From the NCBI GenBank assembly GCA_026129465.1, contig JAHCIA010000001.1:3431583-3495582 (forward strand): a DNA stretch of 64,000 bases, given 5' to 3'. Both the position numbers and the translations under genes were made by a program. Under the pieces are notes generated by a model. It did not search any database and had not been told where the DNA came from. It saw nothing but the letters and a program-made list of their open reading frames with translations. Shown in pieces: positions 8,270 through 17,928 of the stretch; within the stretch, counting starts at the first letter, position 1, and each line of letters starts with the position of its first letter. The stretch is from Flavobacteriales bacterium (GTDB lineage: Bacteria > Bacteroidota > Bacteroidia > Flavobacteriales_F > PHOS-HE28).

Positions 8270-9355
8270 ATGCCAGTACAGGTCTTTGACAACGCCAATG
8301 CTCTGCTGGCCTACTTGACGGCCGAGCTGCCCACGCAGGGAAATCAGGAGATCACCGCCGCCAGGCACCGAGAGGTGATGCACAGCACGGTGCTTTCCTT
8401 GCTCAATATCGTGAACGGACTGCCTGGAAGCACGGTGCTCGCCTTCCCCGCATGGGAGAGCGGCACCACCTACACCGGCGGCGAGGAGACCGTGGTGCGT
8501 CACGCCGATAAGCTCTGGCTGTTCGTCAGTGTAACCGACCAGACCGGCGTTGAGCCGGGCACCAACGGCCTGGTGTGGCAGAACATCAGCGCGGTGCAAC
8601 TGGCTCATTTGAAGAACCGCGACGAATTTTTGGCGCAGTTCACCAACAACCAGGTCTCGGCGGCAGCAATCAGAGCCCACCTCGACAATCCAGGACACGG
8701 CGCCAAGGTGCATCCGGTGAGTATGTTTCTCGATGGGTTCAACCCCGACTCTGTGGTTGGGGCGGCCGAGACGAAGTACTTCGTCATGAGCGGAACTGCG
8801 ATGGTCGGGTCAGTCGTTGAGGTGACGATCGATGGATGGCAGGTGGTGACAACGCCTGACGTTGGAGACCTTGTAGTAGCCGGGCCTTATAGCGTGACCG
8901 CCGAATGGGCTTTGATCACTCTAAACGGTCCGATGGTCATTGGTCAGCGAGATACCCTTGCGCAGATACTGACGCTCAGCGGTGCGACAGGAGCGGGCCT
9001 GCTCCGACATGAGACGCCTGTTACGCGCGTGCTTGATACGCTGTTCCATTTCGACGACGTGAATCCACAGATGGATGTTGCAATGCAACACGCCGGGGTG
9101 CGAATCACCGCGTTCGAGAACATCGTGCTTCGGCCGTTCCAGGTCTATGGAGGGCCTCAGCAGCACATGGCATTCCGCATCGAGATCATCTGCGCCAATG
9201 CCGCTGGTATCACCGTGTCGCTCCATGGCGATGTTGTGGATGCGGGTGATCTGGTCACTGCCTCCATGGCCGATGGTGACGTGTTGCTCATCCACATCGA
9301 ACACTCGGCGATGACCGGCATGATCCACATGGCGTCCAAGCACATTGTCGCATGA
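8270..9355 (+). CDS. tail or baseplate protein of unknown function
   Basis: A 361-residue protein between the LysM-like and J-like genes; it overlaps the latter by 4 nt (ATGA). The start (NQEITAARHREVMHSTVLSLLNIVNGLPG) resembles attachment helices of tail-fibre or baseplate proteins, and is followed by a strand-rich part (FPAWESGTTYTGGEETVVRHADKLWLFVS) like a carbohydrate-binding or fibre-stalk module. The C-terminal 230 residues are beta-rich. No firm family match; a fibre adaptor or secondary fibre is the best guess. Confidence 0.5.
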   Translation: MPVQVFDNANALLAYLTAELPTQGNQEITAARHREVMHSTVLSLLNIVNGLPGSTVLAFPAWESGTTYTGGEETVVRHADKLWLFVSVTDQTGVEPGTNGLVWQNISAVQLAHLKNRDEFLAQFTNNQVSAAAIRAHLDNPGHGAKVHPVSMFLDGFNPDSVVGAAETKYFVMSGTAMVGSVVEVTIDGWQVVTTPDVGDLVVAGPYSVTAEWALITLNGPMVIGQRDTLAQILTLSGATGAGLLRHETPVTRVLDTLFHFDDVNPQMDVAMQHAGVRITAFENIVLRPFQVYGGPQQHMAFRIEIICANAAGITVSLHGDVVDAGDLVTASMADGDVLLIHIEHSAMTGMIHMASKHIVA

Positions 9356-10188
9356 GCACGCAGCAGATATATGAGCACATGGCCAGCGAGGCGACGCAGC
9401 AAACCGCCCTCGCGGAGCTGAGCCCGAATCCAGACAGCGCAGCCCAGCTTCAGGCCGACGTGAACAGCGGCAGCAAAGTGGCCATCCACAGGCTCTACAT
9501 GTGGATATACGCCTACGTGAGCAAAGTGCAGCAGTTCCTGTGGGAGCAGTTCCGCCGCGACACCGAAGCGCTGGCCAAAAACGGCCACTACGGCACACGG
9601 CGCTGGTTCGTGTCGCGGGCGAAGCGATTCCAGATGGGGCACGTGCTGATACTTGAGGAGAAGGATGCCACCTACGCGGTTGATGATCCATCGGCCAGAA
9701 TCATCACGCATGCGGCTGTGGTAGAGCTGGCCAATATGGTGGTGGTGAAGGTGGCCAAGGCAGCCGGGTCTGGCCTGACCCAGCTCACGCCGGAGGAGCG
9801 GACGGCCGTGGATGACTACTTCCAGGAGCTGAGGCCGCCAGTGCAAGTGACTGTGCTGACGGCCGCAGCCGACCGCATCAGGCTCACCGGCCAGGTGGTG
9901 TATGATGGTCAGACCGCACTGTCGGCCGTAAAGGCCTCTGTGACCTTTGAGGTGGGCCAATACCTCAAGACGCTGGACTTCGGGGGGGCGGTCCGAATCA
10001 CCGACCTGAAGGCGGCGATGCTACGAGGGCAGGGTGTGGTGGACGTGAGGCTGACGAACTGCGAGGTGCGGACAACGGGGCCGTGGATCAACGTGCCCAG
10101 GGTGCATTATACCTACGCTGGCCATGCCGTCCTGGACGCGGAGTTCCCGATCTCCACATTCATGCAGTGGCAGGTGGGTAACGTGTGA
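9352..10188 (+). CDS. baseplate J-like protein
   Basis: A 278-residue protein with the layout of Bacteroidota baseplate J/gp6-like proteins: an N-terminal helical part with VAIHRLYMWIYAYVSKVQQFLWEQFRRD, a TRRWFVSRAKRFQMG motif, a middle strand region and a C-terminal domain (ADRIRLTGQVVYDGQ, VRITDLKAAMLRGQGVVDVRL). It would be a main wedge component. It overlaps the next gene by 4 nt. Confidence 0.65.
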   Translation: MSTQQIYEHMASEATQQTALAELSPNPDSAAQLQADVNSGSKVAIHRLYMWIYAYVSKVQQFLWEQFRRDTEALAKNGHYGTRRWFVSRAKRFQMGHVLILEEKDATYAVDDPSARIITHAAVVELANMVVVKVAKAAGSGLTQLTPEERTAVDDYFQELRPPVQVTVLTAAADRIRLTGQVVYDGQTALSAVKASVTFEVGQYLKTLDFGGAVRITDLKAAMLRGQGVVDVRLTNCEVRTTGPWINVPRVHYTYAGHAVLDAEFPISTFMQWQVGNV

Positions 10189-10769
10189 TGCTGTACGACC
10201 TCGATATAGATAAGCTTGTCCGGCGTTATGCGCCTGGATGGTTCCGCCATGCGCGGAACATCGCCCTCGCCCAGGTGCTGCTGGCTTGGGTCGGTCGCAT
10301 TCAGGAGGAGTTCCTGCTATGGCGTACCGAGGTGATCATTGCTCAATACAGGTTCAACGGGCTTATGCACTCCCTTGAATGGGTGTTGAACGACTTGCAT
10401 GACGCGCTGGACCGGCGCATCTACATCACCGTGGTGGACCAAGCGCCGGTGATGTACCACATCGGGGATGGCCAGCCTGCGTTTCACAGCTTCGTCACCG
10501 AGGGTGTGCTGACCGGCTATTACCACTTGGAGACCGGGGCCGTCAGCGAGCCATACCTGTACGAGTTCCTGGTGCACGTGCCTGCGGAGCTGAGCTTCAT
10601 ACCGTCTGCCATGTTCGACCTCCTTGACCTCTATCGCTTCGCTGGCAGGCGACCGGCCATCCGGCGCTTCGCTCCTGGCGACACCACGGTAGAGATCATC
10701 CTGTACCACGGCCTGACGCCTGCGGCGAACGGCATCATCGTCGTTGACCCATATCTCGAAACCGAATAG
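10185..10769 (+). CDS. tail protein I-like baseplate component
   Basis: A 194-residue protein after the J-like gene, the usual gpI position. It opens YDLDIDKLVRRYAPGWFRHARNIALAQVLLAW and has ALDRRIYITVVDQ in the middle, a pattern I know from Bacteroidota phage genes at this spot. It probably links wedges and fibres. Assigned on position and pattern only. Confidence 0.55.
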   Translation: MMLYDLDIDKLVRRYAPGWFRHARNIALAQVLLAWVGRIQEEFLLWRTEVIIAQYRFNGLMHSLEWVLNDLHDALDRRIYITVVDQAPVMYHIGDGQPAFHSFVTEGVLTGYYHLETGAVSEPYLYEFLVHVPAELSFIPSAMFDLLDLYRFAGRRPAIRRFAPGDTTVEIILYHGLTPAANGIIVVDPYLETE

Positions 10770-10771
10770 CC

Positions 10772-11692
10772 ATGAACCGATTCCACCCTCGCGAAGGCAC
10801 CAGTGCGCCCTACTGGAGGCACATGCAGTACATCGCGGATGGCGTCGAAGGAGCATTCCGGACAGCCTTCGCCGACTACCTGGCGATGTCCGCTGATTTC
10901 TTCATCACTGGCGCGGTGATCAGCACGGCGCCAAGTGGCCTGAACACGCAGTACAACATCACCGCCGGTCACGTGTGCTACAAGGGCGAGTTCATGCCTG
11001 TGGAGGCGCATGGGGTGGTGAAGACGCCGAGCCAGGTCATCTACATGACTGTGCAGGACGATGCGGCGGACATCGCACCGGTGATCAACGTGGATGGCAC
11101 GACGGACTACGTCATGCGAAAGAGGCACCTTCGGCTCAGGGTCGCCTCGATATACCCGACCGAGTTCATGGCAGTTACGGCTCCTCGCAAGGAGCACCTG
11201 GACAAGATTAGGCTCAAGGGGAGGGTTGTTCCGATGGGAGGCATAGTGCCCTATTTCGGCGCGATGACCGACTTCGATGCCACTGGATTGGGCCTGGCGA
11301 ACTCGTCCATGGATGGATGGGCGGTCTGCAATGGCCTCAACGGCACCATCGACCTGCGAGGCATGACGCCGTTCGGTGCGACCAACGTGCCGAGCAGTGG
11401 TGCTCCAACGCCTTATGCGGGCATCGCAGAGGCGAGCGATCCAGGTGATCGCGTCGGAGCGGATAAGAAGGCCATCACGACGAACCATTTGCCAGCTCAC
11501 ACGCATGAGCTGGATTTCCCATCGGAGTCGTACTGGAGCGCTGGTGGAGGCGCGAACGCATCTCTCGGAGGAGGTAGCGGCAACTCGGCTCAGGCGATTC
11601 CGACTGCGACGCAGCCGAACGCGACCACCGCTGAGGACTTCGACGCCAGGCAGTCGAGCGCTGCCTTGGTCTTCATCCAGAGCATTGTGTGA
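10772..11692 (+). CDS. tail fibre with phage collar domain
   Basis: A 306-residue protein. The C-terminal half has the collar-domain signature: GWAVCNGLNGTIDLRGMTPFGAT, then NHLPAHTHELDFP, and a SSAALVFIQSIV end. The N-terminal half is a beta-rich stalk. It follows the I-like gene by 2 nt, the normal end of a tail operon. It is the likely receptor-binding fibre and the last intact gene of the tail module. Confidence 0.75.
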   Translation: MNRFHPREGTSAPYWRHMQYIADGVEGAFRTAFADYLAMSADFFITGAVISTAPSGLNTQYNITAGHVCYKGEFMPVEAHGVVKTPSQVIYMTVQDDAADIAPVINVDGTTDYVMRKRHLRLRVASIYPTEFMAVTAPRKEHLDKIRLKGRVVPMGGIVPYFGAMTDFDATGLGLANSSMDGWAVCNGLNGTIDLRGMTPFGATNVPSSGAPTPYAGIAEASDPGDRVGADKKAITTNHLPAHTHELDFPSESYWSAGGGANASLGGGSGNSAQAIPTATQPNATTAEDFDARQSSAALVFIQSIV

Positions 11693-11725
11693 GCTTGGGA
11701 TCTCAACGGCGCCGAAAGGACCGGT

Positions 11726-11770
11726 GATCTGTACCATTCGTTTTGCACAGATCTGTACGATTCGTTTTGC
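11726..11770. repeat. 24-bp tandem repeat at the phage/host junction
   Basis: Two 21-bp copies starting GATCTGTAC and ending ATTCGTTTTGC lie at 11726-11746 and 11750-11770, separated by ACA. They differ at one base. They fall exactly between the last tail gene and a host-type gene that has lost its 5' end. They could mark an attachment site or a recombination scar; no second copy further left can be seen in this window. Confidence 0.6.
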
Positions 11771-12809
11771 CGTTTATAACGGGGTGGAGGCCACTGCCAA
11801 TGGCGGCACGGACGCCATGGCCATGATCGGCATGGCCAACAGCGCCACCACCAACAACATCGGAGCACTGCTATTCGCCGCCGGAGGGGTTTCGGCGATC
11901 GGTGTGGATGGCCGCGGTGCAACAGGCACGTCAGTGACCTACGGTGCAAGAGGTGCAGCTACTGGCGGTGTCAGGGCGTTCGGCGTTTCAGGAAGCGCTT
12001 CGGGCGCCTCACAGTTCAATTATGGGATCCATGGTACCGCCAGCGGGAACAACGCATGGGCGGGATGGTTCCAAGGCAATGTCAATGTCACAGGCTTGGA
12101 CTTCATCCCAGGAGGTGTTTGGCAAGGGTCGGACGAAGCATTGAAGACGGATGTGCAGGAAGTGCATGATGCCATCGGTATCATCGGACAGTTGCAGCCC
12201 AAGACATACACATACCTGAGCGATGCGCATCCCAATGTGGGTTTGCCGGCGGGTACCCATTGTGGCCTGATGGCCCAAGAACTCTTGGAGGTCCTGCCCC
12301 AGTTGGTGCAAGACATCAGCATTCCGGCATTGCTGGATACCCTTGGTGTTGAACTCTCGCCGGCCGAAACGATCATGGCCATCAACTACACGGGCCTGGT
12401 GCCGTACTTGATCGCGGCGTTCAATGAGCAACAGAAACGCCTCGACCAGCTTGAAGGGTCCTTGGCCGCCTGCTGCGCCCAGGACACCGACAAGTCCTAC
12501 CAGCCCGGGCCGATGGATGGCCACGGCCAGGTGAAGCAGGACCCCGCCATGGAGCGCTTGCTGCGCATCGATCCCAACCCCTTCACGGACGCCACCACCG
12601 TGCGCTACACGCTGGAACGTGCGGGCCGCGTGCAACTGCTGGTGAACAGCGGCGACGGCAAGCAATTGCAGGTGCTGCATGAGGGTCTGGCCTCGGCGGG
12701 AGACCACAGCTATGATTGGCACACCGCGCACCTTGCACCGGGGGTGTACTACGTGACGCTGCTGCTGGACGGCGAACCGCTGGTGAAGCGGGCGGTGAAG
12801 GTGCGGTAG
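11771..12809 (+). pseudogene. 5'-truncated T9SS protein with S74 chaperone-like domain
   Basis: The frame reads NGVEATANGG, several glycine/serine-rich repeats (GARGAATGGVRAFGVSGSASGAS, GIHGTASGNNAWAGWF), then a peptidase-S74-type chaperone domain (SDEALKTDVQEVHDAIGIIGQLQPKTYTY ... GLMAQELLEVLPQLV). It ends in a T9SS sorting domain (DPNPFTDATTVRYTL ... ALAPGVYYV-like end). Intact relatives in Flavobacteriales carry a signal peptide and a longer N-terminus; here the frame emerges straight from the tandem repeat with no signal peptide. I read it as a host gene cut by the neighbouring phage-type insertion. Confidence 0.7.
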
Positions 12810-12836
12810 CAGAGCGACAACTCAGTTTGAATGTGA

Positions 12837-12875
12837 GAGGGTGCGCGGGTGGTGGGATCCATCTCTCGCACCCTC
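12837..12875. terminator. hairpin between convergent genes
   Basis: GAGGGTGCG (12837-12845) pairs with CGCACCCTC (12867-12875), giving a 9-bp stem between the plus-strand T9SS remnant and the minus-strand tamL. The plus-strand side is followed by a partly T-rich stretch. It probably acts in both directions. Confidence 0.5.
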
Positions 12876-12920
12876 GCACTTTCGCACCCTTGCACGCTGC
12901 TTTCGTCGACTTTCTTCCGA

Positions 12921-15419
12921 TCAGAACGGATAGCCGATCCCCAGGTTGAAGTTGAACTGGGTGCGGTAGTTCACCGGTGCGCCCACAGCTTCGCTGAGTG
13001 CGGCTTCGTACTTGTCCTTGGGCTCGAAGAGCCAGCGTTCACCGGGCGGCAGACTGGGGTCCTTGGTCTGCATGCCCAGGTCGAAGCGCACGATGAAGAA
13101 GTCGAAATTGAGGCGCGCGCCCACGCCGGTGCCCACGGCCAGCTCGCTGAGGAAGTCCGCGCTGATGGCCGCGCCCGGACGGCGTGGGTCGTCGTTCCAG
13201 TTCCAGATGTTGCCCACGTCCGCGAAGAGGGCGCCTTCCAGGAAACCGATGAGTTTGAAGCGGTACTCGGCATTGCCTTCCAGGCGCAATTCGCCGATGC
13301 GGTCGAAGGCGAGCAGTGGCGCGTTGAACGAGCCGGGCCCCAGCGAACGGGCGCGCCACGCGCGCAAACCGTTGGCCCCGCCCACGAAGAAGGCGCTCTC
13401 GAAGGGCAGCACGCCCAGGTTGCCGTAGGGCAGGCCCGCGCCCGCCGCCACGCGGAAGGCCAGGCTGCTTTTCTCGTGGAGCACACGCCGCCACCGCAGG
13501 TCGCTGTCCACTTTGATGTACTCCGCATAGCGGATGCCGCCCACACTGAAGAAGCTGTTGCCGTCGCCATCGATCGATTCCTGCGCCAGCAGGCTCAGCG
13601 GCACCAGCATGGGGTGGCCGGCCCACTCCAGGGTGATGCGGCTGAAGTAGGTGTCCCGGCGCCGCGACAGGCCCTGCGTGTTGTGGACGAACTGCCCGCG
13701 CATGCCCGCGATCAGGTGGTCGGTGTAGCTGTCGGTGAGCACCGGGTCGTTGGCGGCCTGGAGGTAGGCGGCGAAATCATCGGACAGGCGCGGTATGCGG
13801 ATCACGTTCACCTCCACAGGATAGACCGCCCAGCTCTTGGTCTGCGATTCGGCCCAGTCGTAGCCGAAGCTCACCTTGGCCAGCGTGCGGGTGAAATCGG
13901 GACGGCGCTGGTGGTTGTATAGCGCGGTGAAAATGGTGCCCGGCGTGGCCGACCGCGCGAAACGTTCGCGGCGCACGGGCAGCAGGAAGTGCGGGAAGCG
14001 CAGCGTCAACTCCGGACCGATATCCACCGTGTTGAAGAAGCCGTCGCCGCCCACATTGCCCACGGTCTCCTCCTCGGTGGCGCTGCCCTGGCCGGTGAGG
14101 CGTTGCTGCGCTTCCAGGCCGAGCACCATCATCAGTTGCAACGAGCCCATGCCGCGGAAGAGGTTGCGGTGGCGGTAGCCCACACTGGCGGAGGTGCCCA
14201 GGAAACCGCCACGGTTGGTGGCGAAAGCCTCACCGGAAACGCTTTGGGTGCGCCCAGGCAGCAGGTCCACGCGGGCGTCGGCGATGCCGGGTGCGGTGGC
14301 CGTGGTGTCGAAACCGATCTCCACGCGATCGAACACGCGCAGACCATTGAGGCGGCGATAGGTGCGGTCGGTGTTGCTCTGGCGGTAGCGGTCGCCGGGT
14401 TGCAGGAAGACCATGCCCGTGAGGGCCTCGGGGCGGTAGGGTGGGCGGCCTTCGTAGAGCAGGCGATAGCCGCGCGCATATAGCGTGTCGGCATCGGTGA
14501 CCACCCCGGTGCGCGTGGGTGGAAGCGTGGCCAGGGTCACCTCGCCCAGCGTGTACACGGTGCCCTCCGGCGTGCCCTGCAGTTTCCGTTCGCGCGCATG
14601 GGGCCGTTCCAGATGCATCACCACGTCCACTTGATGGCCACCCACCGTCGTGTCGGCATCATAGCGGACCAGGTCGCGGTTGAAGAAGAGGTAGCCGATG
14701 TCGCGCAGCCGGTGGGTGATGCGGTTGCGTTCGCGGTCCAGCATATCGGCGTCGAACCGGTCGCCGGTCTTCAGCAGGCTGTTGGGCCAGGCGGCCTGCA
14801 CATGCCGTTCGATGTCGGGGTCGTCCACCTCGAAGCGTATACCGCGCAATCGGTACATGGGTCCCGGGGTCACGGTGTATTCCACCTCGGCCTTCGGTTT
14901 CCGGAACTCCCTGCCGCGCCCGCCACCCAGTATGCCCGGCCTGCGATGCCGGTAGTGGATCGAATCACGCACCGTGGCGAGGAACCAGCCCTCCTTGCGC
15001 ATGTAGAGGCGCATCTGCTCGGTGGAGCGGTCCACCAGCACGGCATCGAGGACCACGGGCGCCTCGCCGTTGCGGCCGCGTTGCGACCGATCGCAGCGTT
15101 TGGGACGTTTGCCGCGCTCCTCGCGCGCTTCGTTGGCGATGGCGCACAGGCTGTCGTGCCGCGCGCGTTTGGCCGCCACCTGGTTAGGGTCGCGCAGGTT
15201 GTAGAGGTGCAGGTAGAAGGGCACCCGAAGGATCCTCTTATTGGGCTGCTGCTTGATGATGGTCTCCAACTCGGCGGGATCCGGTCCTCGCTCGGCCAGC
15301 GTCACCCTGTTGCGCACCAGCAGCCTTTCACCTTCAGGGAGGTGCTTGGTGGTGTCGCATCCGGCGAGGAGCAGCAGACCGAGCAGGGCGGGGATGATAT
15401 GGGCCGTGCGGATCGGCAA
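12921..15419 (-). CDS. tamL: TamL, lipoprotein BamA/TamA-family outer membrane protein
   Basis: An 832-residue protein of the Omp85 superfamily. I chose the TTG at 15417-15419 because it gives a compact lipoprotein signal (PIRTAHIIPALLGLLLLAGC, Cys at about residue 21) followed by DTTKHLPEGERLLVRN, the usual TamL start. POTRA-type segments fill the first half, and a C-terminal barrel ends GIGYPF with an aromatic last residue. The lipid anchor separates TamL from BamA; in Bacteroidota it is thought to work with TamB in moving lipids or proteins to the outer membrane. It is divergent from the RNA methyltransferase gene. Confidence 0.88.
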   Translation of the reverse strand: MPIRTAHIIPALLGLLLLAGCDTTKHLPEGERLLVRNRVTLAERGPDPAELETIIKQQPNKRILRVPFYLHLYNLRDPNQVAAKRARHDSLCAIANEAREERGKRPKRCDRSQRGRNGEAPVVLDAVLVDRSTEQMRLYMRKEGWFLATVRDSIHYRHRRPGILGGGRGREFRKPKAEVEYTVTPGPMYRLRGIRFEVDDPDIERHVQAAWPNSLLKTGDRFDADMLDRERNRITHRLRDIGYLFFNRDLVRYDADTTVGGHQVDVVMHLERPHARERKLQGTPEGTVYTLGEVTLATLPPTRTGVVTDADTLYARGYRLLYEGRPPYRPEALTGMVFLQPGDRYRQSNTDRTYRRLNGLRVFDRVEIGFDTTATAPGIADARVDLLPGRTQSVSGEAFATNRGGFLGTSASVGYRHRNLFRGMGSLQLMMVLGLEAQQRLTGQGSATEEETVGNVGGDGFFNTVDIGPELTLRFPHFLLPVRRERFARSATPGTIFTALYNHQRRPDFTRTLAKVSFGYDWAESQTKSWAVYPVEVNVIRIPRLSDDFAAYLQAANDPVLTDSYTDHLIAGMRGQFVHNTQGLSRRRDTYFSRITLEWAGHPMLVPLSLLAQESIDGDGNSFFSVGGIRYAEYIKVDSDLRWRRVLHEKSSLAFRVAAGAGLPYGNLGVLPFESAFFVGGANGLRAWRARSLGPGSFNAPLLAFDRIGELRLEGNAEYRFKLIGFLEGALFADVGNIWNWNDDPRRPGAAISADFLSELAVGTGVGARLNFDFFIVRFDLGMQTKDPSLPPGERWLFEPKDKYEAALSEAVGAPVNYRTQFNFNLGIGYPF

Positions 15420-15477
15420 GGAGGGCGGATCGCGGCCTATTTTGCGCCCCTGCCTGGGACCGCCGGCCGGGCAGCGC

Positions 15478-15485
15478 CAAATATA
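15478..15485 (-). promoter_or_regulatory. -7 box TATATTTG for tamL
   Basis: On the minus strand this reads TATATTTG, a full match to the Bacteroidota -7 consensus TAnnTTTG, 58 nt before the chosen tamL start. No clear -33 TTTG is seen at the usual distance. Confidence 0.5.
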
Positions 15486-15492
15486 CCCGGAC

Positions 15493-16236
15493 ATGCAGGT
15501 GAAGGCCTTGTTGGCCGAGGTGCGCGCGCTGCACCGTCGCAAGGGCCGCGAAGAACGCGGTCTCTTTCTGGCGCAGGGGCCCAAGCTCGTGCGTGAGTTG
15601 TTCGCCAGCGGATGGCCGGTGCATGCCCTGTACGCCACGGAGGCAGCGGCCCGGTCGTTGGCCTTGCGCGACGCGTCGATCCTTCCGCCGCATGTGCTGG
15701 AGCGCATGGGCACCCAGGAAAGCGGCAATGAAGTGGTGGCGCTTGCGCGCATCCCGAAGCATGTTCCTCCAGTCCGGCTGGCTGATGGCGAGTTGGCCCT
15801 CGCGCTCGATGGCATCGCTGATCCCGGCAACCTGGGCACCGTGCTGCGCATCGCCGACTGGTTCGGCGTGAAGCACGTGCTGCTCGCCGAAGGCAGCGTG
15901 GACCCCTTCAACCCCAAATGCGTGCAGGCCAGCATGGGCGCGGTGTTTCGCGTGCAGGCCCACACCTGCGACCTGCCTGCCGCCTTGGACACCTTGCGCT
16001 CCGAAGGTGCCGCGCTCTACCTGGCCGACATGGGTGGCAGCACCGTTTTCGATGCTCCGCTCAAGCGCCCGGCCGTGCTGGTGCTGGGCAGCGAGTCGCA
16101 TGGGCTGAGCGATGCGGTGTGCGCCCTGCGTGGCGAGACCATCGCCGTGCCGCGTGTGGGCGGCGCCGAATCGCTGAACGTGGCCATGGCCGCTGCGGCG
16201 CTGTGCATGGAGTTCACGCGGCAGGCACGCCCTTGA
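15493..16236 (+). CDS. TrmH/SpoU-family RNA 2'-O-methyltransferase
   Basis: A 247-residue protein. An N-terminal substrate-binding domain (KGREERGLFLAQGPKLVRELF) precedes a SPOUT knot domain with the expected motifs: ALDGIADPGNLGTVLRIADWFG, VLVLGSESHGLSD and IAVPRVGGAESLNVAMAAAA. It methylates rRNA or tRNA ribose; which site cannot be told. The ATG at 15493 gives the family's usual start. Its 3' end overlaps the convergent FAD-enzyme gene by 23 nt. Confidence 0.88.
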   Translation: MQVKALLAEVRALHRRKGREERGLFLAQGPKLVRELFASGWPVHALYATEAAARSLALRDASILPPHVLERMGTQESGNEVVALARIPKHVPPVRLADGELALALDGIADPGNLGTVLRIADWFGVKHVLLAEGSVDPFNPKCVQASMGAVFRVQAHTCDLPAALDTLRSEGAALYLADMGGSTVFDAPLKRPAVLVLGSESHGLSDAVCALRGETIAVPRVGGAESLNVAMAAAALCMEFTRQARP

Positions 16237-17776
16237 TCGCCGAAGCCACGGCGTCCGCCACGCGCTGGCCGTCCATCGCCGCGCTGACGATGCCGCCAGC
16301 GTAGCCGGCGCCCTCACCACAGGGAAAGAGACCCGGCGTGGTCACATGCTGCAGCGTGTCCCGATCCCGGGGGATGCGCACGGGGGAGCTGGTGCGGCTT
16401 TCCACCGCCACCACCACGGCCTCGTTGGTGCGGTAGCCGTGCATCTTCCGGCCGAAGACCTGGAAGGCCGCGCGCAGCCGCTGCGCGATGGCTGGTGGAA
16501 GCAGTTCGTGCACCTGGTGCGGCACGATGCCCGGCGGATAGCTGCAGGCTGGCAGGTCGGAGGAGAGCCGCCCTTGGATGAAGTCCTCCAATCGTTGGGC
16601 GGGCGCGCTCTGTCGTTTGCCGCCCGCGATCCAGGCGGCGTGTTCCACTTCCCGCTGGAAACGCATCCCGGCCAGCGGGTCGTCGGCATCGAATGGCCCG
16701 CGCGCTTCCACCACGATGCCCGAATTCGCCCAGGGGTTGTCGCGCTTGCTGGGGCTCCAGCCATTGGTCACCACCTCATCCGGTGCGGTGGCGCAGGGCG
16801 CGATGATGCCGCCGGGGCACATGCAGAAGCTGTACACGCCGAGGCCTTCCACCTGCTCCACCAGGCCGTAGCTCGCGGGTGGCAGATGGGGATCGCGCTG
16901 GTCGCAATGGTATTGTGCCCGATCGATGATGGCTTGCGGGTGCTCCACGCGCACGCCCATCGCGAGATCCTTGCGCTCGATGCGGATGCCTTCGCGCAGC
17001 AGCAGCTGGAAGATGTCGCGCGCCGAGTGGCCCGTGGCCAGTATGGTGGCTTCCGCGCGGACCTCGTCCCCATTGCCGGTGCGAACGCCCAACAGGTTGC
17101 CTCGATCCACGATGAGGCCGGTGACGCGCTGACCGAAACGCACTTCGCCTCCGGCGGCGAGGATCGCTTCGCGCATGGCGGTGATGATGCGCGGCAATTT
17201 GTTGGTGCCGATGTGCGGGTGCGCGTCCACCAGGATGTCAGGGCTGGCGCCGAAAGCCACGAGCATGCGCAGGACACCCTCCACATCGCCGCGCTTGTGG
17301 CTGCGCGTGTACAGTTTGCCGTCGCTGTAGGTGCCGGCACCGCCTTCGCCGTAGCAGTAGTTGCTGTCGGGGTCCACCACGTGCAGGCGGTTGATGGCGG
17401 CCAGGTCGCGACGGCGCGCACGCACGTCCTTGCCGCGTTCCAGGATGATGGGCCGCAGACCGCGCTCGATGCAGCGCAAGGCCGCGAAGAGCCCTGCCGG
17501 TCCGCAGCCCACGATGATCACCGGATGCGCGCCATGGACATCGGGGAGTCGCGGCGGCGCCACTTCGGCATCGTGCAGCGGCCCCGTGCTGACGAGCACG
17601 CGCAAGCGCAGGCGTGGCGTTCTGCTCCGTGCGTCGATGGAGCGCTTCAGCACGCGGTGGCCCTGCGCCTGGTCCTCGGCGATACCGGCCGCTTCCGCCG
17701 CTGCCGCACGCACCAGCACCGGATCCGCCGCTTCGGCGGGGAGGAGGGCGATCTCCACGGTGCGTTCGGTCGTCAT
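16214..17776 (-). CDS. FAD-dependent oxidoreductase (COG2509 type)
   Basis: A 520-residue flavoprotein. An N-terminal domain of about 85 residues precedes the FAD-binding motif VIIVGCGPAGLFAALRC and the stretch NYCYGEGGAGTYSDGKLYTRSHKRG, typical of the uncharacterised FAD-dependent dehydrogenase family. SGIVVEARG and a GEGAGYAGGIVSAAMDG end near the C-terminus complete the FAD site. Substrate unknown. Cytoplasmic; transcribed alone. Confidence 0.85.
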   Translation of the reverse strand: MTTERTVEIALLPAEAADPVLVRAAAAEAAGIAEDQAQGHRVLKRSIDARSRTPRLRLRVLVSTGPLHDAEVAPPRLPDVHGAHPVIIVGCGPAGLFAALRCIERGLRPIILERGKDVRARRRDLAAINRLHVVDPDSNYCYGEGGAGTYSDGKLYTRSHKRGDVEGVLRMLVAFGASPDILVDAHPHIGTNKLPRIITAMREAILAAGGEVRFGQRVTGLIVDRGNLLGVRTGNGDEVRAEATILATGHSARDIFQLLLREGIRIERKDLAMGVRVEHPQAIIDRAQYHCDQRDPHLPPASYGLVEQVEGLGVYSFCMCPGGIIAPCATAPDEVVTNGWSPSKRDNPWANSGIVVEARGPFDADDPLAGMRFQREVEHAAWIAGGKRQSAPAQRLEDFIQGRLSSDLPACSYPPGIVPHQVHELLPPAIAQRLRAAFQVFGRKMHGYRTNEAVVVAVESRTSSPVRIPRDRDTLQHVTTPGLFPCGEGAGYAGGIVSAAMDGQRVADAVASAIKGVPAA

Positions 17777-17928
17777 GCAGGGGGGCGCGGAATGGTTCCT
17801 GATTCGCAGTTGGCTACTCCCTGTTGGCAGTTGCGCATGGGGCTCGGTGAGCGAGGTGCTTGACAGGTACGATCGTCCACTTGCGACCGCTCAAGCTGCC
17901 AACTTCCAACGCCTCAGCTCACCGACCC

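Noticed and set aside
1..11692. Extracellular contractile injection system with effectors
   Set aside because: The gene set is phage-like (tape measure chaperone shift, J and I-like, collar fibre) and lacks the AAA+ ATPase and multiple sheath/tube paralogues of eCIS. It cannot be excluded beyond the left edge.
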